NCBI RefSeq assembly: GCF_900116255.1
Contig: NZ_FPAI01000003.1
Coordinates: forward strand, 1 to 64,000
Reading direction: 5' to 3'
DNA: 64,000 nucleotides
From: Halolactibacillus miurensis
Lineage (GTDB): Bacteria; Bacillota; Bacilli; Bacillales; Amphibacillaceae
Shown: one piece after another, positions 18,514-28,659 of the stretch
Layout of the letters: the number at the start of each line of letters is the position of its first letter
How positions within the stretch are numbered: position 1 is the first letter of the stretch
The notes under the pieces: model-generated
Told to the model about the DNA's origin: nothing
Seen by the model: the letters and a program-made list of their open reading frames with translations, nothing else
Databases searched by the model: none
Position numbers and translations under genes: made by a program

Positions 18514-18548
18514 AAAAAAGCACTCACCCTAAAAGGATAAGTGCTTTT
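18514..18548 (-). terminator. Terminator after fba
   Basis: AAAAGCACT at 18516-18524 pairs with AGTGCTTTT at 18540-18548. The minus strand continues with six T residues. It lies 14 bases past the fba stop. Confidence 0.85.
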
Positions 18549-18561
18549 GATATACAAACTA

Positions 18562-19416
18562 TTATGCTTTGTTTGAAGAACCGAATTCACGCATTTTACC
18601 AATAACAGTTTCTTTGATTGCATCGCGAGATGGTCCTAAGTATTTACGAGGGTCGATCATATCAGGGTTAGCCGCTAATACTTCACGTACCTTTTTCGTT
18701 TGTTGGATTTGGTTTTCAGTGTTGACGTTAATCTTAGAAGTTCCGTAAGAAATCGCTTTTTGGATATCTTTAGTTGGGATACCAGTACCACCATGAAGAA
18801 CTAAAGGAACACCCGCAAGTGCGTTAATTTCTTCCATTTCTTTGAACCCTAAGTTAGGCTCACCTTTGTAAGGACCGTGTACTGAACCAAGTGCTGGAGC
18901 TAAAGTATCGATACCTGTACGCTCAACCATTTCTTTACACTCTTTAGGATCAGCATAGATGATATCACCTACAACGTCATCTTCTTGTCCACCAACAGTT
19001 CCAAGCTCAGCTTCAACTGATACGCCGTGGAAGTGTGCTAATTCAACAACTTTTGATGTTGTCGCGATGTTTTCATCAAATGGATCGTGAGAAGCATCAA
19101 TCATAACTGATGTGAAACCAGCATGGATCGCTTTCGCACATTGTTCAAAGCTTGAACCGTGGTCTAAGTGAATCGCAACTGGTACTGTTGTACCTTGTGC
19201 TTCCATTACTGCTTTAACCATAGCGACTACGACACCGTAACCACCCATGTATTTCCCTGCGCCTTCAGATACACCTAAGATGACTGGAGATTTTTCATCT
19301 TCAGCTGCTTGAAGGATCGCTTGGATATACTCAAGATTGTTGATGTTGAATTGTCCTACTGCGTACCCGTCTCGGTTTGCGTCTTGCAACATTTTTGTCA
19401 TTGATACTAATGGCAT
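18562..19416 (-). CDS. fba: Class II fructose-bisphosphate aldolase
   Basis: This zinc-dependent aldolase interconverts fructose-1,6-bisphosphate with dihydroxyacetone phosphate and glyceraldehyde-3-phosphate. Metal-binding and catalytic motifs are clear: [14 protein letters not shown] near residue 80, [14 protein letters not shown], and VLHGGTGIP with KINVNTENQ near residue 230. Length 284 matches B. subtilis FbaA. The start has AAGGAGG seven bases upstream. It lies between murA and spo0F as in Bacillus, but the intervening transaldolase gene of B. subtilis is replaced here by the acylase and an unknown gene. Confidence 0.96.
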   Translation of the reverse strand: MPLVSMTKMLQDANRDGYAVGQFNINNLEYIQAILQAAEDEKSPVILGVSEGAGKYMGGYGVVVAMVKAVMEAQGTTVPVAIHLDHGSSFEQCAKAIHAGFTSVMIDASHDPFDENIATTSKVVELAHFHGVSVEAELGTVGGQEDDVVGDIIYADPKECKEMVERTGIDTLAPALGSVHGPYKGEPNLGFKEMEEINALAGVPLVLHGGTGIPTKDIQKAISYGTSKINVNTENQIQQTKKVREVLAANPDMIDPRKYLGPSRDAIKETVIGKMREFGSSNKA

Positions 19417-19574
19417 GAATTGTTCCTCCTTAAAATAGTTAAGAAATAAATGTAGTATAAAGCATATCTAACACAAATTAAACATGCTTGTATAGCCAGT
19501 CAATTACAACGTTTGATTGGTTACACTATAAGCATACCAATTTAAGCCCAAAGGTGCAAGACAAAGCTTGCCGT

Positions 19575-19588
19575 TGTAAGCGTTTACT
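19575..19588. promoter_or_regulatory. cre-like site upstream of fba
   Basis: TGTAAGCGTTTACT matches the CcpA operator pattern TGWAANCGNTNWCA at all fixed positions except the last. It lies about 160 bases before the fba start, between spo0F and fba. Carbon-catabolite control of fba is an inference. Confidence 0.5.
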
Positions 19589-19659
19589 CTTTAAAATTTC
19601 ATCAAATTGACGATAAATTCATACCATTTCCCGAACATTTTTTTGTTTCTTACGTTATT

Positions 19660-20025
19660 TTATCCACTGAACACCACGTCGCCTGTGAGCGCTTCTTTAA
19701 CGACCGCTTCCATGTCTTTAATACTAAACGGTTTTTCAATGAAATAAACCTGTTCACTCTCACTTAACTTACTTTTCACTTCATCAATCAACCCGCTCAT
19801 CACGACAATCGGTCGTTGACTTTTTTCTCTTATCGCCTTAACAATATCCACACCTGTCATATCAGACAGTAAATAATCGGTAATGATGACATCCACCTCT
19901 TCATACACACAAAGCGCTTCCTTTCCCGTCTCTTTAAGGATGACGTCATACCCTAAATGTTGAAATAACATCTTCAACATCCCTCTAATTCCAGCCTGAT
20001 CATCGACGACTAACAACCTCTTCAT
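19660..20025 (-). CDS. spo0F: Single-domain response regulator, Spo0F-like
   Basis: This is a 121-residue receiver domain without an output domain. Acidic pocket Asp8-Asp9, phosphorylation site Asp50 (IITDYLL), a serine in place of the usual threonine (VVMSG) and the lysine of IEKPF are visible. The VDDQxGIR start and the position between pyrG and fba match B. subtilis spo0F, which relays phosphate from sporulation kinases to Spo0B. It is quite diverged after Asp50, where the MTAYGE stretch of Bacillus is missing, so phosphorelay function is inferred mainly from synteny. It fits with spoIIR in the window. Confidence 0.78.
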   Translation of the reverse strand: MKRLLVVDDQAGIRGMLKMLFQHLGYDVILKETGKEALCVYEEVDVIITDYLLSDMTGVDIVKAIREKSQRPIVVMSGLIDEVKSKLSESEQVYFIEKPFSIKDMEAVVKEALTGDVVFSG

Positions 20026-20193
20026 ACATCATTCTCACCTTTCCGTTTAGCTAATTTTTAAACAAGCAAGTACTTTCTATACATGTATGTCTTCTCTTTC
20101 TTTAATATTCGTTTCCAATTTCAATTTCCCTGCTTATTTTCTCATTTTTTTCAAAAAACATTAAAATTATTCACATTTTCTCTCGGAAAATAC

Positions 20194-20228
20194 AAAAAAG
20201 CTGATGATCGTCTGTATCATCAGCTTTT
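20194..20228 (-). terminator. Terminator after pyrG
   Basis: Perfect 13-bp arms at 20196-20208 and 20216-20228 with a 7-base loop. Six T residues follow on the minus strand. Confidence 0.9.
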
Positions 20229-20264
20229 CGTGTCATGATTCACACTGTCACGTGTGAAGGTGTC

Positions 20265-21890
<1,626 letters not shown>

Positions 21891-21925
21891 CTATTTACTA
21901 TGTCTATTTAAAGAGGCAATGAAAC

Positions 21926-22017
21926 AAAAAAATCGCCTCCCAAACAGCGGGAGACGAAAAAAATAGATCTTGATTGAGCCCAAGTAAAATTCTACGGTGA
22001 AACACGCATGAAATCAA
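21926..22017 (-). promoter_or_regulatory. pyrG promoter and CTP-responsive attenuator
   Basis: On the minus strand a TTGATT -35 (22012-22017) and TAGAAT -10 (21989-21994) are spaced by 17 bases. Seven bases after the -10 the transcript would start with GGGC (21981-21978). A terminator hairpin follows (21934-21941 with 21949-21956), whose 5' arm contains CTCCC, then seven U residues. In B. subtilis, low CTP causes repeated G addition at a pppGGGC start, and the extra G residues pair with CUCCC to prevent termination. All the required parts are present here in the right order. Confidence 0.85.
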
Positions 22018-22117
22018 GGTTTCTGTTATACTTATTTTGGCTTAAAACAATCGCAAAATGCGCTTAAGATATTTTTCTTCGAAATGAGCTTTAATTGAGC
22101 TATGAAATACACCTTCC

Positions 22118-22879
22118 TCATAAAATATTATTAATATTTATGAGAGCAATCAAAATAATGGTAACATTAAACATATAACGTATCCGTTGATTGGACACAA
22201 GAGGCGATAATTTTGCTCCTATCCAACCTCCTAAAATGCCACCAAAAACCATAATAATCAGAATGTCATACGTTTCAATAATAAATTGACCACTTGCAAG
22301 AAGAGAAATCACGGAAGCCATCTGTGCAAATAATATGATTAATACAGAGTGTGCACTCGCTTCCCTAGGAGACATAAAAAACAATAAATGAAGGATCACC
22401 ACATTTAACGGTCCACCACCGATACCTAAAAAAGCAGACAATGCCCCTAGTAATAACCCTATTGTAAAGATCAATAACTTGCTTATTGGCCCCTGTCTAT
22501 TAATCGACGGCGAAAAATTATACATAAAGAAGATGATACCCATCACGACCACTAACATAAGTGATTGCATCTCTCCTAAATTCGGGAATAAATGTATCAG
22601 ATACCTAAAAGATAGTTGTCCCATCACTCCCCCTATTATAGAACCTGAAGCAATCAATACTGTTAATTGACGATTAAACCTATAACCCGCTGTTTTTAAC
22701 TTAAACATAGAAACAACGGCCATTGATAAAACGGTGACCGATGATAAGATACTAATGGTTGCTAGATCAAAATCACCTAGTAAATCTAAAATAGGCTTTA
22801 TAATCACCCCGCCACCAAGACCTGCAAGTGACCCTAGAAGTGTCGCGACTAATGCGACTAAAAAATATATAACAGCCAT
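22118..22879 (-). CDS. TauE/SafE (TSUP) family sulfur-oxyanion exporter
   Basis: This is a membrane protein of 253 residues with about eight hydrophobic segments. The glycine-rich repeats LGSLAGLGGGVIIKPIL near the N-terminus and LLGALSAFLGIGGGPLNVVIL near residue 145 are the duplicated TSUP motif. Members of this family move sulfite, sulfoacetate or related anions. As last gene of the sulfatase island, it is well placed to export the sulfate or sulfite released inside the cell. The start has AAGGGG upstream, and the gap to the maturase gene is 21 bases. Confidence 0.85.
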   Translation of the reverse strand: MAVIYFLVALVATLLGSLAGLGGGVIIKPILDLLGDFDLATISILSSVTVLSMAVVSMFKLKTAGYRFNRQLTVLIASGSIIGGVMGQLSFRYLIHLFPNLGEMQSLMLVVVMGIIFFMYNFSPSINRQGPISKLLIFTIGLLLGALSAFLGIGGGPLNVVILHLLFFMSPREASAHSVLIILFAQMASVISLLASGQFIIETYDILIIMVFGGILGGWIGAKLSPLVSNQRIRYMFNVTIILIALININNIL

Positions 22880-22900
22880 AATAAACCCCTTAACTTTTTT

Positions 22901-24037
22901 TCAAATGCTTGGTTGGTAATCCCCTTTACGTAACTGTTCTGCTAAAAATTCTAGTCTTTCATGACTATGTCGGAAAATTTGCTTATACCCTTCACAGAAA
23001 TAATCTGTTGTTTGTAAATGTTGACTTCCTCTATTTCGAGGACAACCACCATGGCAGTATGTTAGAAAGTCGCAGCTCTGACACTGATCTGGTAAATTCT
23101 TTTTCATTGTCGAAAATTGTGCCCACGTCGGATGATTTATTATATCTTCTAAGCGATCTTCAGATATATGACCTAATTTATAATCCGGATGAATGTAAAA
23201 ATCACATGGATACGCCTCGCCATTTTGCTCAAGTACTAGCATTTTAGGACAATGTTGATTCAGTTGACAAAACTCTTGCTTTTGATTCATATGGGCAGCA
23301 AGTGTATTTTCAAAAAAGCGAATCGAGACCTCAGGTTGACCAGCATTATACCATTCATCAAAGATATCACTCATAAACTTACCATACTCCATATCACTTA
23401 TATGGTAGCGTGGTAAGTTATCAGGGTGTTGTGACATGAAGTCCATACAGGGAAGAAATTGAACATGCGTGAAATTTTGTTCCTTAATAAAGGCGTACAT
23501 GTCCTTTGGTGAAGTGATATTCGTTTCATGTAAAACAGTTAAAATATTAAAAGGCACCTCACTTGCCTTTAATTCTTCAATACCACGCATGACGGCATCG
23601 AAACTACCTTGACCATTAGCAGTGACACGACGTTTATCATGCAAATGCTTAGGGCCATCTAAACTTACCCCAACTAGAAAATTATGCTGTTTAAAAAACT
23701 CAGCCCACCGTTTCGTTATGAGTGTGCCATTTGTTTGAATCATATTTTGAACCACTTGACGTTCTCTTTTATATTTTTGTTGAAGTTTTACAACCGTCTC
23801 AAAAAAATCTAGTCCAGCTAATAGAGGTTCACCTCCTTGCCAGACAAATGGCGCGTACATTTGATTGACATCAAAATATTCTTGAATGAATCTTTCAAGC
23901 ATGGTTAAATCCATTGTTCTTATGTTTCCTGGTTTCCCCTGACAGCGACTATAGTAACAATAATCACATGATAGATTACAAGCTTCTGATACTGTTTTTA
24001 TCATCACCCCAGCCAGTTTATTCTTTAGTAGTGGCAT
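22901..24037 (-). CDS. Anaerobic sulfatase-maturating radical SAM enzyme (anSME)
   Basis: AnSMEs oxidise the active-site cysteine or serine of sulfatases to formylglycine without oxygen. The radical SAM triad is Cys20, Cys24, Cys27 (ACNLSCDYCYY). The C-terminal SPASM domain, binding two auxiliary clusters, shows CPKMLVLEQNGEAYPCD and CQSCDFLTYCHGGCPRNR. Length 378 fits anSME. The start has AAGGAGGGG upstream. It follows the sulfatase gene by 45 bases and should act on it. A second, oxygen-dependent maturase is encoded at the other end of the island. Confidence 0.92.
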   Translation of the reverse strand: MPLLKNKLAGVMIKTVSEACNLSCDYCYYSRCQGKPGNIRTMDLTMLERFIQEYFDVNQMYAPFVWQGGEPLLAGLDFFETVVKLQQKYKRERQVVQNMIQTNGTLITKRWAEFFKQHNFLVGVSLDGPKHLHDKRRVTANGQGSFDAVMRGIEELKASEVPFNILTVLHETNITSPKDMYAFIKEQNFTHVQFLPCMDFMSQHPDNLPRYHISDMEYGKFMSDIFDEWYNAGQPEVSIRFFENTLAAHMNQKQEFCQLNQHCPKMLVLEQNGEAYPCDFYIHPDYKLGHISEDRLEDIINHPTWAQFSTMKKNLPDQCQSCDFLTYCHGGCPRNRGSQHLQTTDYFCEGYKQIFRHSHERLEFLAEQLRKGDYQPSI

Positions 24038-24082
24038 AGGCTCCCCTCCTTCTTATTTAGCTATCAACGATCATTCGCTCAT

Positions 24083-25858
24083 TTAATCAACACGCATAAC
24101 GACTTCTAGTTGATATAATAGAAAAGCTTGTTTTTTCACTTCAATATGCTGTTTAATCCAAGAGGATATATCCTCTTTAGTTACTGGCTCATTCGCTTTT
24201 TGTGACAAGTCTTCTCTAAACTGTTCGCGAGTTTTTTGATTTTCTAGACTACGATAAACGGATAAATAAGCCTCTTTTAGTTGCTGGTTTAATAGTGTTA
24301 TCCCATCTAATTCAATATGTTCAACCTTTATATTACGTTGTTGCTCTTGTCTAACATCCTCAACAGAATGAAGTTGATCTAACCCATAGTAGCGATACAA
24401 TGATTCGGGTGCTTCATTGTCCATCATTAATTGCTTCATTTTTTGAATCATTGACCATTCTATCATCGCATTTAAGATAGGTTGTTCTTGTTTAGGGTCG
24501 GATTGATAATGAAATAGTTTATGACCAAAACGCTGAAACTCTTTCCCAATAGGTGATTTCATGGGTACTTTTAGCACATTGACACCTTTAGTGAATGTAA
24601 AGGCATCTGTTAGACTCATGTCATCTAATTCACTAGCCATAAAGCGCCGGTTAATTCGCGTTGGCATAAGCGTATATTCATTTAGTTGATGCTCTTGACC
24701 TGGTACAGGTGCCCGCATATAGACGTATTCAGCATCCGTTATATTCAATATGCCACCAAAGACACCAAATAGACCCGCCTCATGAATGTCTTCACCATCT
24801 TCTATTATTTTTCTTAAAGGTTTTCCTTTCATATTTTCTGGTAGCTCGATGTCAAAGAAATCAAGAATGGTAGCCGGAATATCAATCGTTTGAGCAAGCT
24901 GATTAACTTCTTCACCACTTTTTTCTAACTGCGGGTACCAAATAAAGAATGGCAGATGCGCCACTTCATTATAAATCGGCATAATATTTTTTCCCCACCA
25001 CTCATGTTCACCTAACAAAAGACCATGATCGGTATTCACAATTAACATGGTGTCTTCCCACATATGATGTTCATCCATAAAATCAATAACTTTACCGAGA
25101 TACGCATCACACATTATCATCAGTGCTTGATAAAACTTCTTAACAAGCGCACTTTTTTCGGCTGAAAAATCATCATGACTATAAATGAGCCAACCATCAA
25201 AATCGTCTTGGGTTAAGCCGTACATGTTCAAGTATTTTTCCGGTACAAAAAAAGGTTCATGTGGATCAAATGATTCAATTTGAAGAAACCATTGATCTTC
25301 TGTCACATTGTTTTCTAAAAAATCAAAGCCAGCTTCAAATGTTCTCGCCATCGTATGCTCTTTTTCAGTTGGCATATAAGATCGATTAACAAAGTCTTGG
25401 TTGACGCTTGTGACTTTGCGTTGTTTTCCCTCCTCATCCATCTTATGATAGGCATCGATATGATAATTTTTTGTTACTCTTGCTTTCCAACTATCGCCTT
25501 CTTGTCCTCTAATCAATTCATACGTTGAATATCTTGGGTGATATGTTGCCCCTCCATCACGCCAATAATGCTTATGATCCGTAACTAGGTGTGTATAAAT
25601 ACCATTTTGACGCAGAATCTCCGGAGTAGAATCATCAAAGGGTTCAATAGGGCCCCATCCTCTGTGCAGGAAATTATATCGCCCTGTATGAAGATCTCGG
25701 CGCGCCGGCATGCAAGGCAAACTTCCCGCGAAAAAGTTATTAAATTGAACGGTCTTTTCTGCTAGTCGATCAAAGTTCGGTGTGTGAACGTCACTTTTTT
25801 CATAAGCATTTAAATAATTTCGCTTCAAAGTATCAAACATTATATTTATTACGCGCAT
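24083..25858 (-). CDS. Cys-type sulfatase
   Basis: The enzyme hydrolyses a sulfate ester, probably on a sugar. The formylglycine motif C-x-P-x-R is at Cys49 to Arg53 (LPCMPARRDLHTGR). Metal ligands come from NIMFDTLKRN at the start and TDHGLLLGEHEWWGKN near residue 275. Length is about 591 residues. No signal peptide is present, so it is likely cytoplasmic and would act on a substrate that has entered the cell. The ATG at 25858 has AAAGGA eight bases upstream, and the ATG two codons earlier is too close. The Cys form can be matured by either maturase encoded nearby. Confidence 0.93.
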   Translation of the reverse strand: MRVINIMFDTLKRNYLNAYEKSDVHTPNFDRLAEKTVQFNNFFAGSLPCMPARRDLHTGRYNFLHRGWGPIEPFDDSTPEILRQNGIYTHLVTDHKHYWRDGGATYHPRYSTYELIRGQEGDSWKARVTKNYHIDAYHKMDEEGKQRKVTSVNQDFVNRSYMPTEKEHTMARTFEAGFDFLENNVTEDQWFLQIESFDPHEPFFVPEKYLNMYGLTQDDFDGWLIYSHDDFSAEKSALVKKFYQALMIMCDAYLGKVIDFMDEHHMWEDTMLIVNTDHGLLLGEHEWWGKNIMPIYNEVAHLPFFIWYPQLEKSGEEVNQLAQTIDIPATILDFFDIELPENMKGKPLRKIIEDGEDIHEAGLFGVFGGILNITDAEYVYMRAPVPGQEHQLNEYTLMPTRINRRFMASELDDMSLTDAFTFTKGVNVLKVPMKSPIGKEFQRFGHKLFHYQSDPKQEQPILNAMIEWSMIQKMKQLMMDNEAPESLYRYYGLDQLHSVEDVRQEQQRNIKVEHIELDGITLLNQQLKEAYLSVYRSLENQKTREQFREDLSQKANEPVTKEDISSWIKQHIEVKKQAFLLYQLEVVMRVD

Positions 25859-26296
25859 ATTCATTATCCTTTCTTAAATTAATAAAGCCTCTTGTCTCAC
25901 TTTTTTTATAGATAAAGTGTGTCTTTGATATGAACCGATCAAGTCGTTCCTATAACATGGTCAACAACCCCTGTCGGTAAGGCATATGACCATATTGTCC
26001 AAAAGAAGATCACTTTTTGCAGTCATCTTCTTTTGGTTATATCAAGTCCTTATAAACCATTTATCTTGTGTGATCAAACAAGAATAATCACCTTCCCAAT
26101 CCATCCGTTTTAGTTATTACTCTTTAATCCGCCGGTTTAAAAGATTTCTTTACATTAATGTATCTTCTTTCCTCTGCATCAATACTTCTACAAACGCATA
26201 CTTGGTTATCTGGCTATTCTAGCCGTTTAATTAACGATAACTATGTCCAAATCCTTATCTATCTTAAGGAAAAATCAAATGATTTTTTATTGTATC
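25859..26296 (-). promoter_or_regulatory. Gap between PTS and sulfatase genes, with hairpin
   Basis: This 440-base gap has a perfect 12-bp inverted repeat at 25999-26010 and 26025-26036 with a 14-base loop. T residues lie inside the stem, but no long U tract follows. It could be a terminator or attenuator between the PTS gene and the sulfatase gene. A short plus-strand frame overlapping the PTS gene is not credible. No sure promoter was found. Confidence 0.5.
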
Positions 26297-27646
26297 CTAG
26301 TGATATTTTTTTGCTTTACCTACACCATAAGTTAAAATAAACGCGGCGATTAAACCGACGGCATAGCTTAACAAATAATTTATATAAGCGCCATTAGCAA
26401 TTAACGGTAAAGCTGACATACCCGCAGCACCAATGGCTGATGCTTGAACATCAAGTAAACGAATCATCATACCACCAAAACCAGCACCAATAGATGCCGT
26501 AATAAATCCAAAGCCAGAGGGGATAACAACACCATACATCGTCGGCTCACCAACAGCTAAGAAGGTTGTTGGTATCGCACCTTTTGCAATCTCTTTAACC
26601 TTAGGATCTTTTGATAAGAGTAAAATAGCTAACCCCGCACCAACTAATCCAGCATTACTCATTACTTGAACTGTGAATATTGGTGTTGTCCCTGTTGTGT
26701 TAAGTAATTCCATATGAATCGGCGCTAATCCATGGTGAAGACCTGTAGCGATTAAACTTGGAAATACAGCGGATAAGACAAAGCCACCTAAAATACCACT
26801 AACGTCTAAGATCCACATAATTCCATCAATTAACAAATCGGATAGAAAACCTGCTATAGGCATAATCGCTATTAAATAAAGGCCACCTGTAATTAAAATA
26901 GTGAATGTCGGGGTGAGTACCACATCTAAAATATCAGGAATAACTTTTCTTAGAAGCTTTTGAATTTTTGCTAATAAAAAGACCCCGAATATAACACCAA
27001 ATAGACCACCCTGTCCACTTTGAAGGCCTAAAACACTTAATTCTCCCGCAATCGTTATCGCACCAAGAATTCCACCTAGAATCATATCCGTTTTAAATAC
27101 TCTTGCTGCCGTAATACCAATATAAATAGCTAAGAATGCAAATGTAGCGTTTCCTACAATACTTAAAAACGTACTAAGTTCTAGAATGTTCCATCCATCA
27201 AGTGCCACTTGCTGTGCCGATAACACTCCTGTTGCTTGAATACCATCATTGATAACTTTCGCATCAGCCATTCCTTTAATAATGTTATTCACACCCATTG
27301 ATACACCTGAAGCAATAATGGCAGGTAAGGCTGGTACGAAAATATTAGACAGCGTTTTCAAAAAAACTTGTTTTTCGGTTGGATTATCTGTATCCACACT
27401 AATATTTAATATATTTTCAAGTTCTGCCCGAATCTTTTCACTTTTACCTGGTCCAACAATAATCTGTGTCGATTCAGCTTGGTTGATTCCTTGAACGCCT
27501 GTCAAATTCTTGATTTCTTCTAAATTGACTTTAGATAAATCTTTATAATTAATCCGAACACGCGTCATACAATTAGTGACATGATTAAAGTTATCTGATC
27601 CACCCGAAAGGTTTATGATCTCTTTTGCAATTAATTTATAATCCAT
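26297..27646 (-). CDS. PTS sugar permease, EIIBC (glucose superfamily, MurP-like)
   Basis: The protein imports and phosphorylates a sugar using phosphate relayed from HPr. The EIIB domain has the phosphorylated Cys26 in NCMTRVRINY. The EIIC domain follows from about residue 100 with ten or so membrane segments and the substrate-loop motif AVGEPTMYGVVIPSG, closest in pattern to MurP-type permeases. No EIIA domain or EIIA gene is in the island, so it must borrow one. No MurNAc-6-phosphate etherase is present, so MurNAc is not favoured. A sulfated amino sugar or hexose is the inference from context. The start has AAGGAG upstream. Confidence 0.88.
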   Translation of the reverse strand: MDYKLIAKEIINLSGGSDNFNHVTNCMTRVRINYKDLSKVNLEEIKNLTGVQGINQAESTQIIVGPGKSEKIRAELENILNISVDTDNPTEKQVFLKTLSNIFVPALPAIIASGVSMGVNNIIKGMADAKVINDGIQATGVLSAQQVALDGWNILELSTFLSIVGNATFAFLAIYIGITAARVFKTDMILGGILGAITIAGELSVLGLQSGQGGLFGVIFGVFLLAKIQKLLRKVIPDILDVVLTPTFTILITGGLYLIAIMPIAGFLSDLLIDGIMWILDVSGILGGFVLSAVFPSLIATGLHHGLAPIHMELLNTTGTTPIFTVQVMSNAGLVGAGLAILLLSKDPKVKEIAKGAIPTTFLAVGEPTMYGVVIPSGFGFITASIGAGFGGMMIRLLDVQASAIGAAGMSALPLIANGAYINYLLSYAVGLIAAFILTYGVGKAKKYH

Positions 27647-27787
27647 CTTTCTTTCTCCTTTTAAAATCGATTAAGTCGCGCAACTTATTCTGAGTATATA
27701 TTGAATAGCGGACATTTCCTAGCTCATACTTCAGTTTCGGGAAGCGGTTTCATCCGTTGGGAACAATCTATATAAATGCAATGAATG

Positions 27788-27839
27788 CAAAAAAAAGCCA
27801 ATCTTCGTTCTATACTTTAACTTTAAAGCGAAGATGGCT
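27788..27839 (-). terminator. Terminator after the RpiR-family gene
   Basis: 27796-27807 pairs with 27829-27839 with one bulged base. Eight T residues follow on the minus strand. It separates the FGE-RpiR transcript from the PTS gene, which therefore needs its own promoter. A weak cre-like sequence lies at 27730-27755. Confidence 0.85.
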
Positions 27840-27871
27840 ATTATTACTGTGAAACTAATTATGATCCTATT

Positions 27872-28642
27872 TTATTTTTCATTTACCTTATAATCCGAAT
27901 AATAAAAAATCAAAAGTTCAATGATACAATAGAATGAGCTAGATGAGAAAATATTAGTTACACCTGTTCGGCGATCATCTTCTGAATAAACATGAATATT
28001 ATAGTGCGCATGTGTTGCTAACCAATTTGACTTACTAGCAGTAATACCTAGAATCTTTACTTCTTTAATTAGGGGGATAGATAGGGAATCTTTAATTACG
28101 GGATTATTTCCTGAACTAGAAAAAATGATAAACATATCCTCATCTGTCATTTGTTCTACAACTAATTGATGGAGACTTGAATTGATATCAAGAGGAATAA
28201 CTTGCAAATTCTTTCCAACCCCTAAAAATACACGCTGTAGTTCCGCTGCCATATTTTGATGTAACACCCCTGTACCAGCGATATACACGTTCCGGCTTTG
28301 ATCAATCCTTCTAACAACTTCTTTAAGGTATTCGATTTCAATGCCATCAATTGTTTTTTCTATTTGACTCTTTATGATATCTCCATAATCCTGTTCATTT
28401 TCCCGGTTTATTTGATTTAAAATTTCCCATCGAATATAATTCTTAAATTCTGTATAACCAGAAAAACCTATTTTTTGTGAAAACCTTAAAATAGACGACT
28501 TGGAACTTAAACATCTTTCTGCCAAATCTGTGATGCTTAGCTGAGGAATACTATCTTTATGATTTAAAATGTATCTTGCTAATAATTCATCTCCTTCACT
28601 AAACAATCGATAGTTTTCATTAATCATCTGCTCTAACTTCAT
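27872..28642 (-). CDS. RpiR/MurR-family regulator with SIS domain
   Basis: An N-terminal HTH_6 domain (LSITDLAERCLSSKSSILRFSQKIGFSGYTEFK, shown in part by SSKSSILRFSQKIGFSGY) is followed by a SIS sugar-phosphate-binding domain (about residues 110-250) with VYIAGTGV and IIFSSSGNNP. Such regulators respond to the phosphosugar made by a linked PTS. The ATG at 28642 has GGGTGG upstream at good spacing. A longer frame reaches into the FGE gene. The gene follows FGE by 17 bases and precedes the PTS gene, which is its likely target. Confidence 0.9.
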   Translation of the reverse strand: MKLEQMINENYRLFSEGDELLARYILNHKDSIPQLSITDLAERCLSSKSSILRFSQKIGFSGYTEFKNYIRWEILNQINRENEQDYGDIIKSQIEKTIDGIEIEYLKEVVRRIDQSRNVYIAGTGVLHQNMAAELQRVFLGVGKNLQVIPLDINSSLHQLVVEQMTDEDMFIIFSSSGNNPVIKDSLSIPLIKEVKILGITASKSNWLATHAHYNIHVYSEDDRRTGVTNIFSSSSFYCIIELLIFYYSDYKVNEK

Positions 28643-28659
28643 CGTTAATCCACCCTCAC

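Noticed and set aside
26158-26340. 60-codon plus-strand frame
   Set aside because: It overlaps the end of the PTS gene on the other strand and has no ribosome-binding site.
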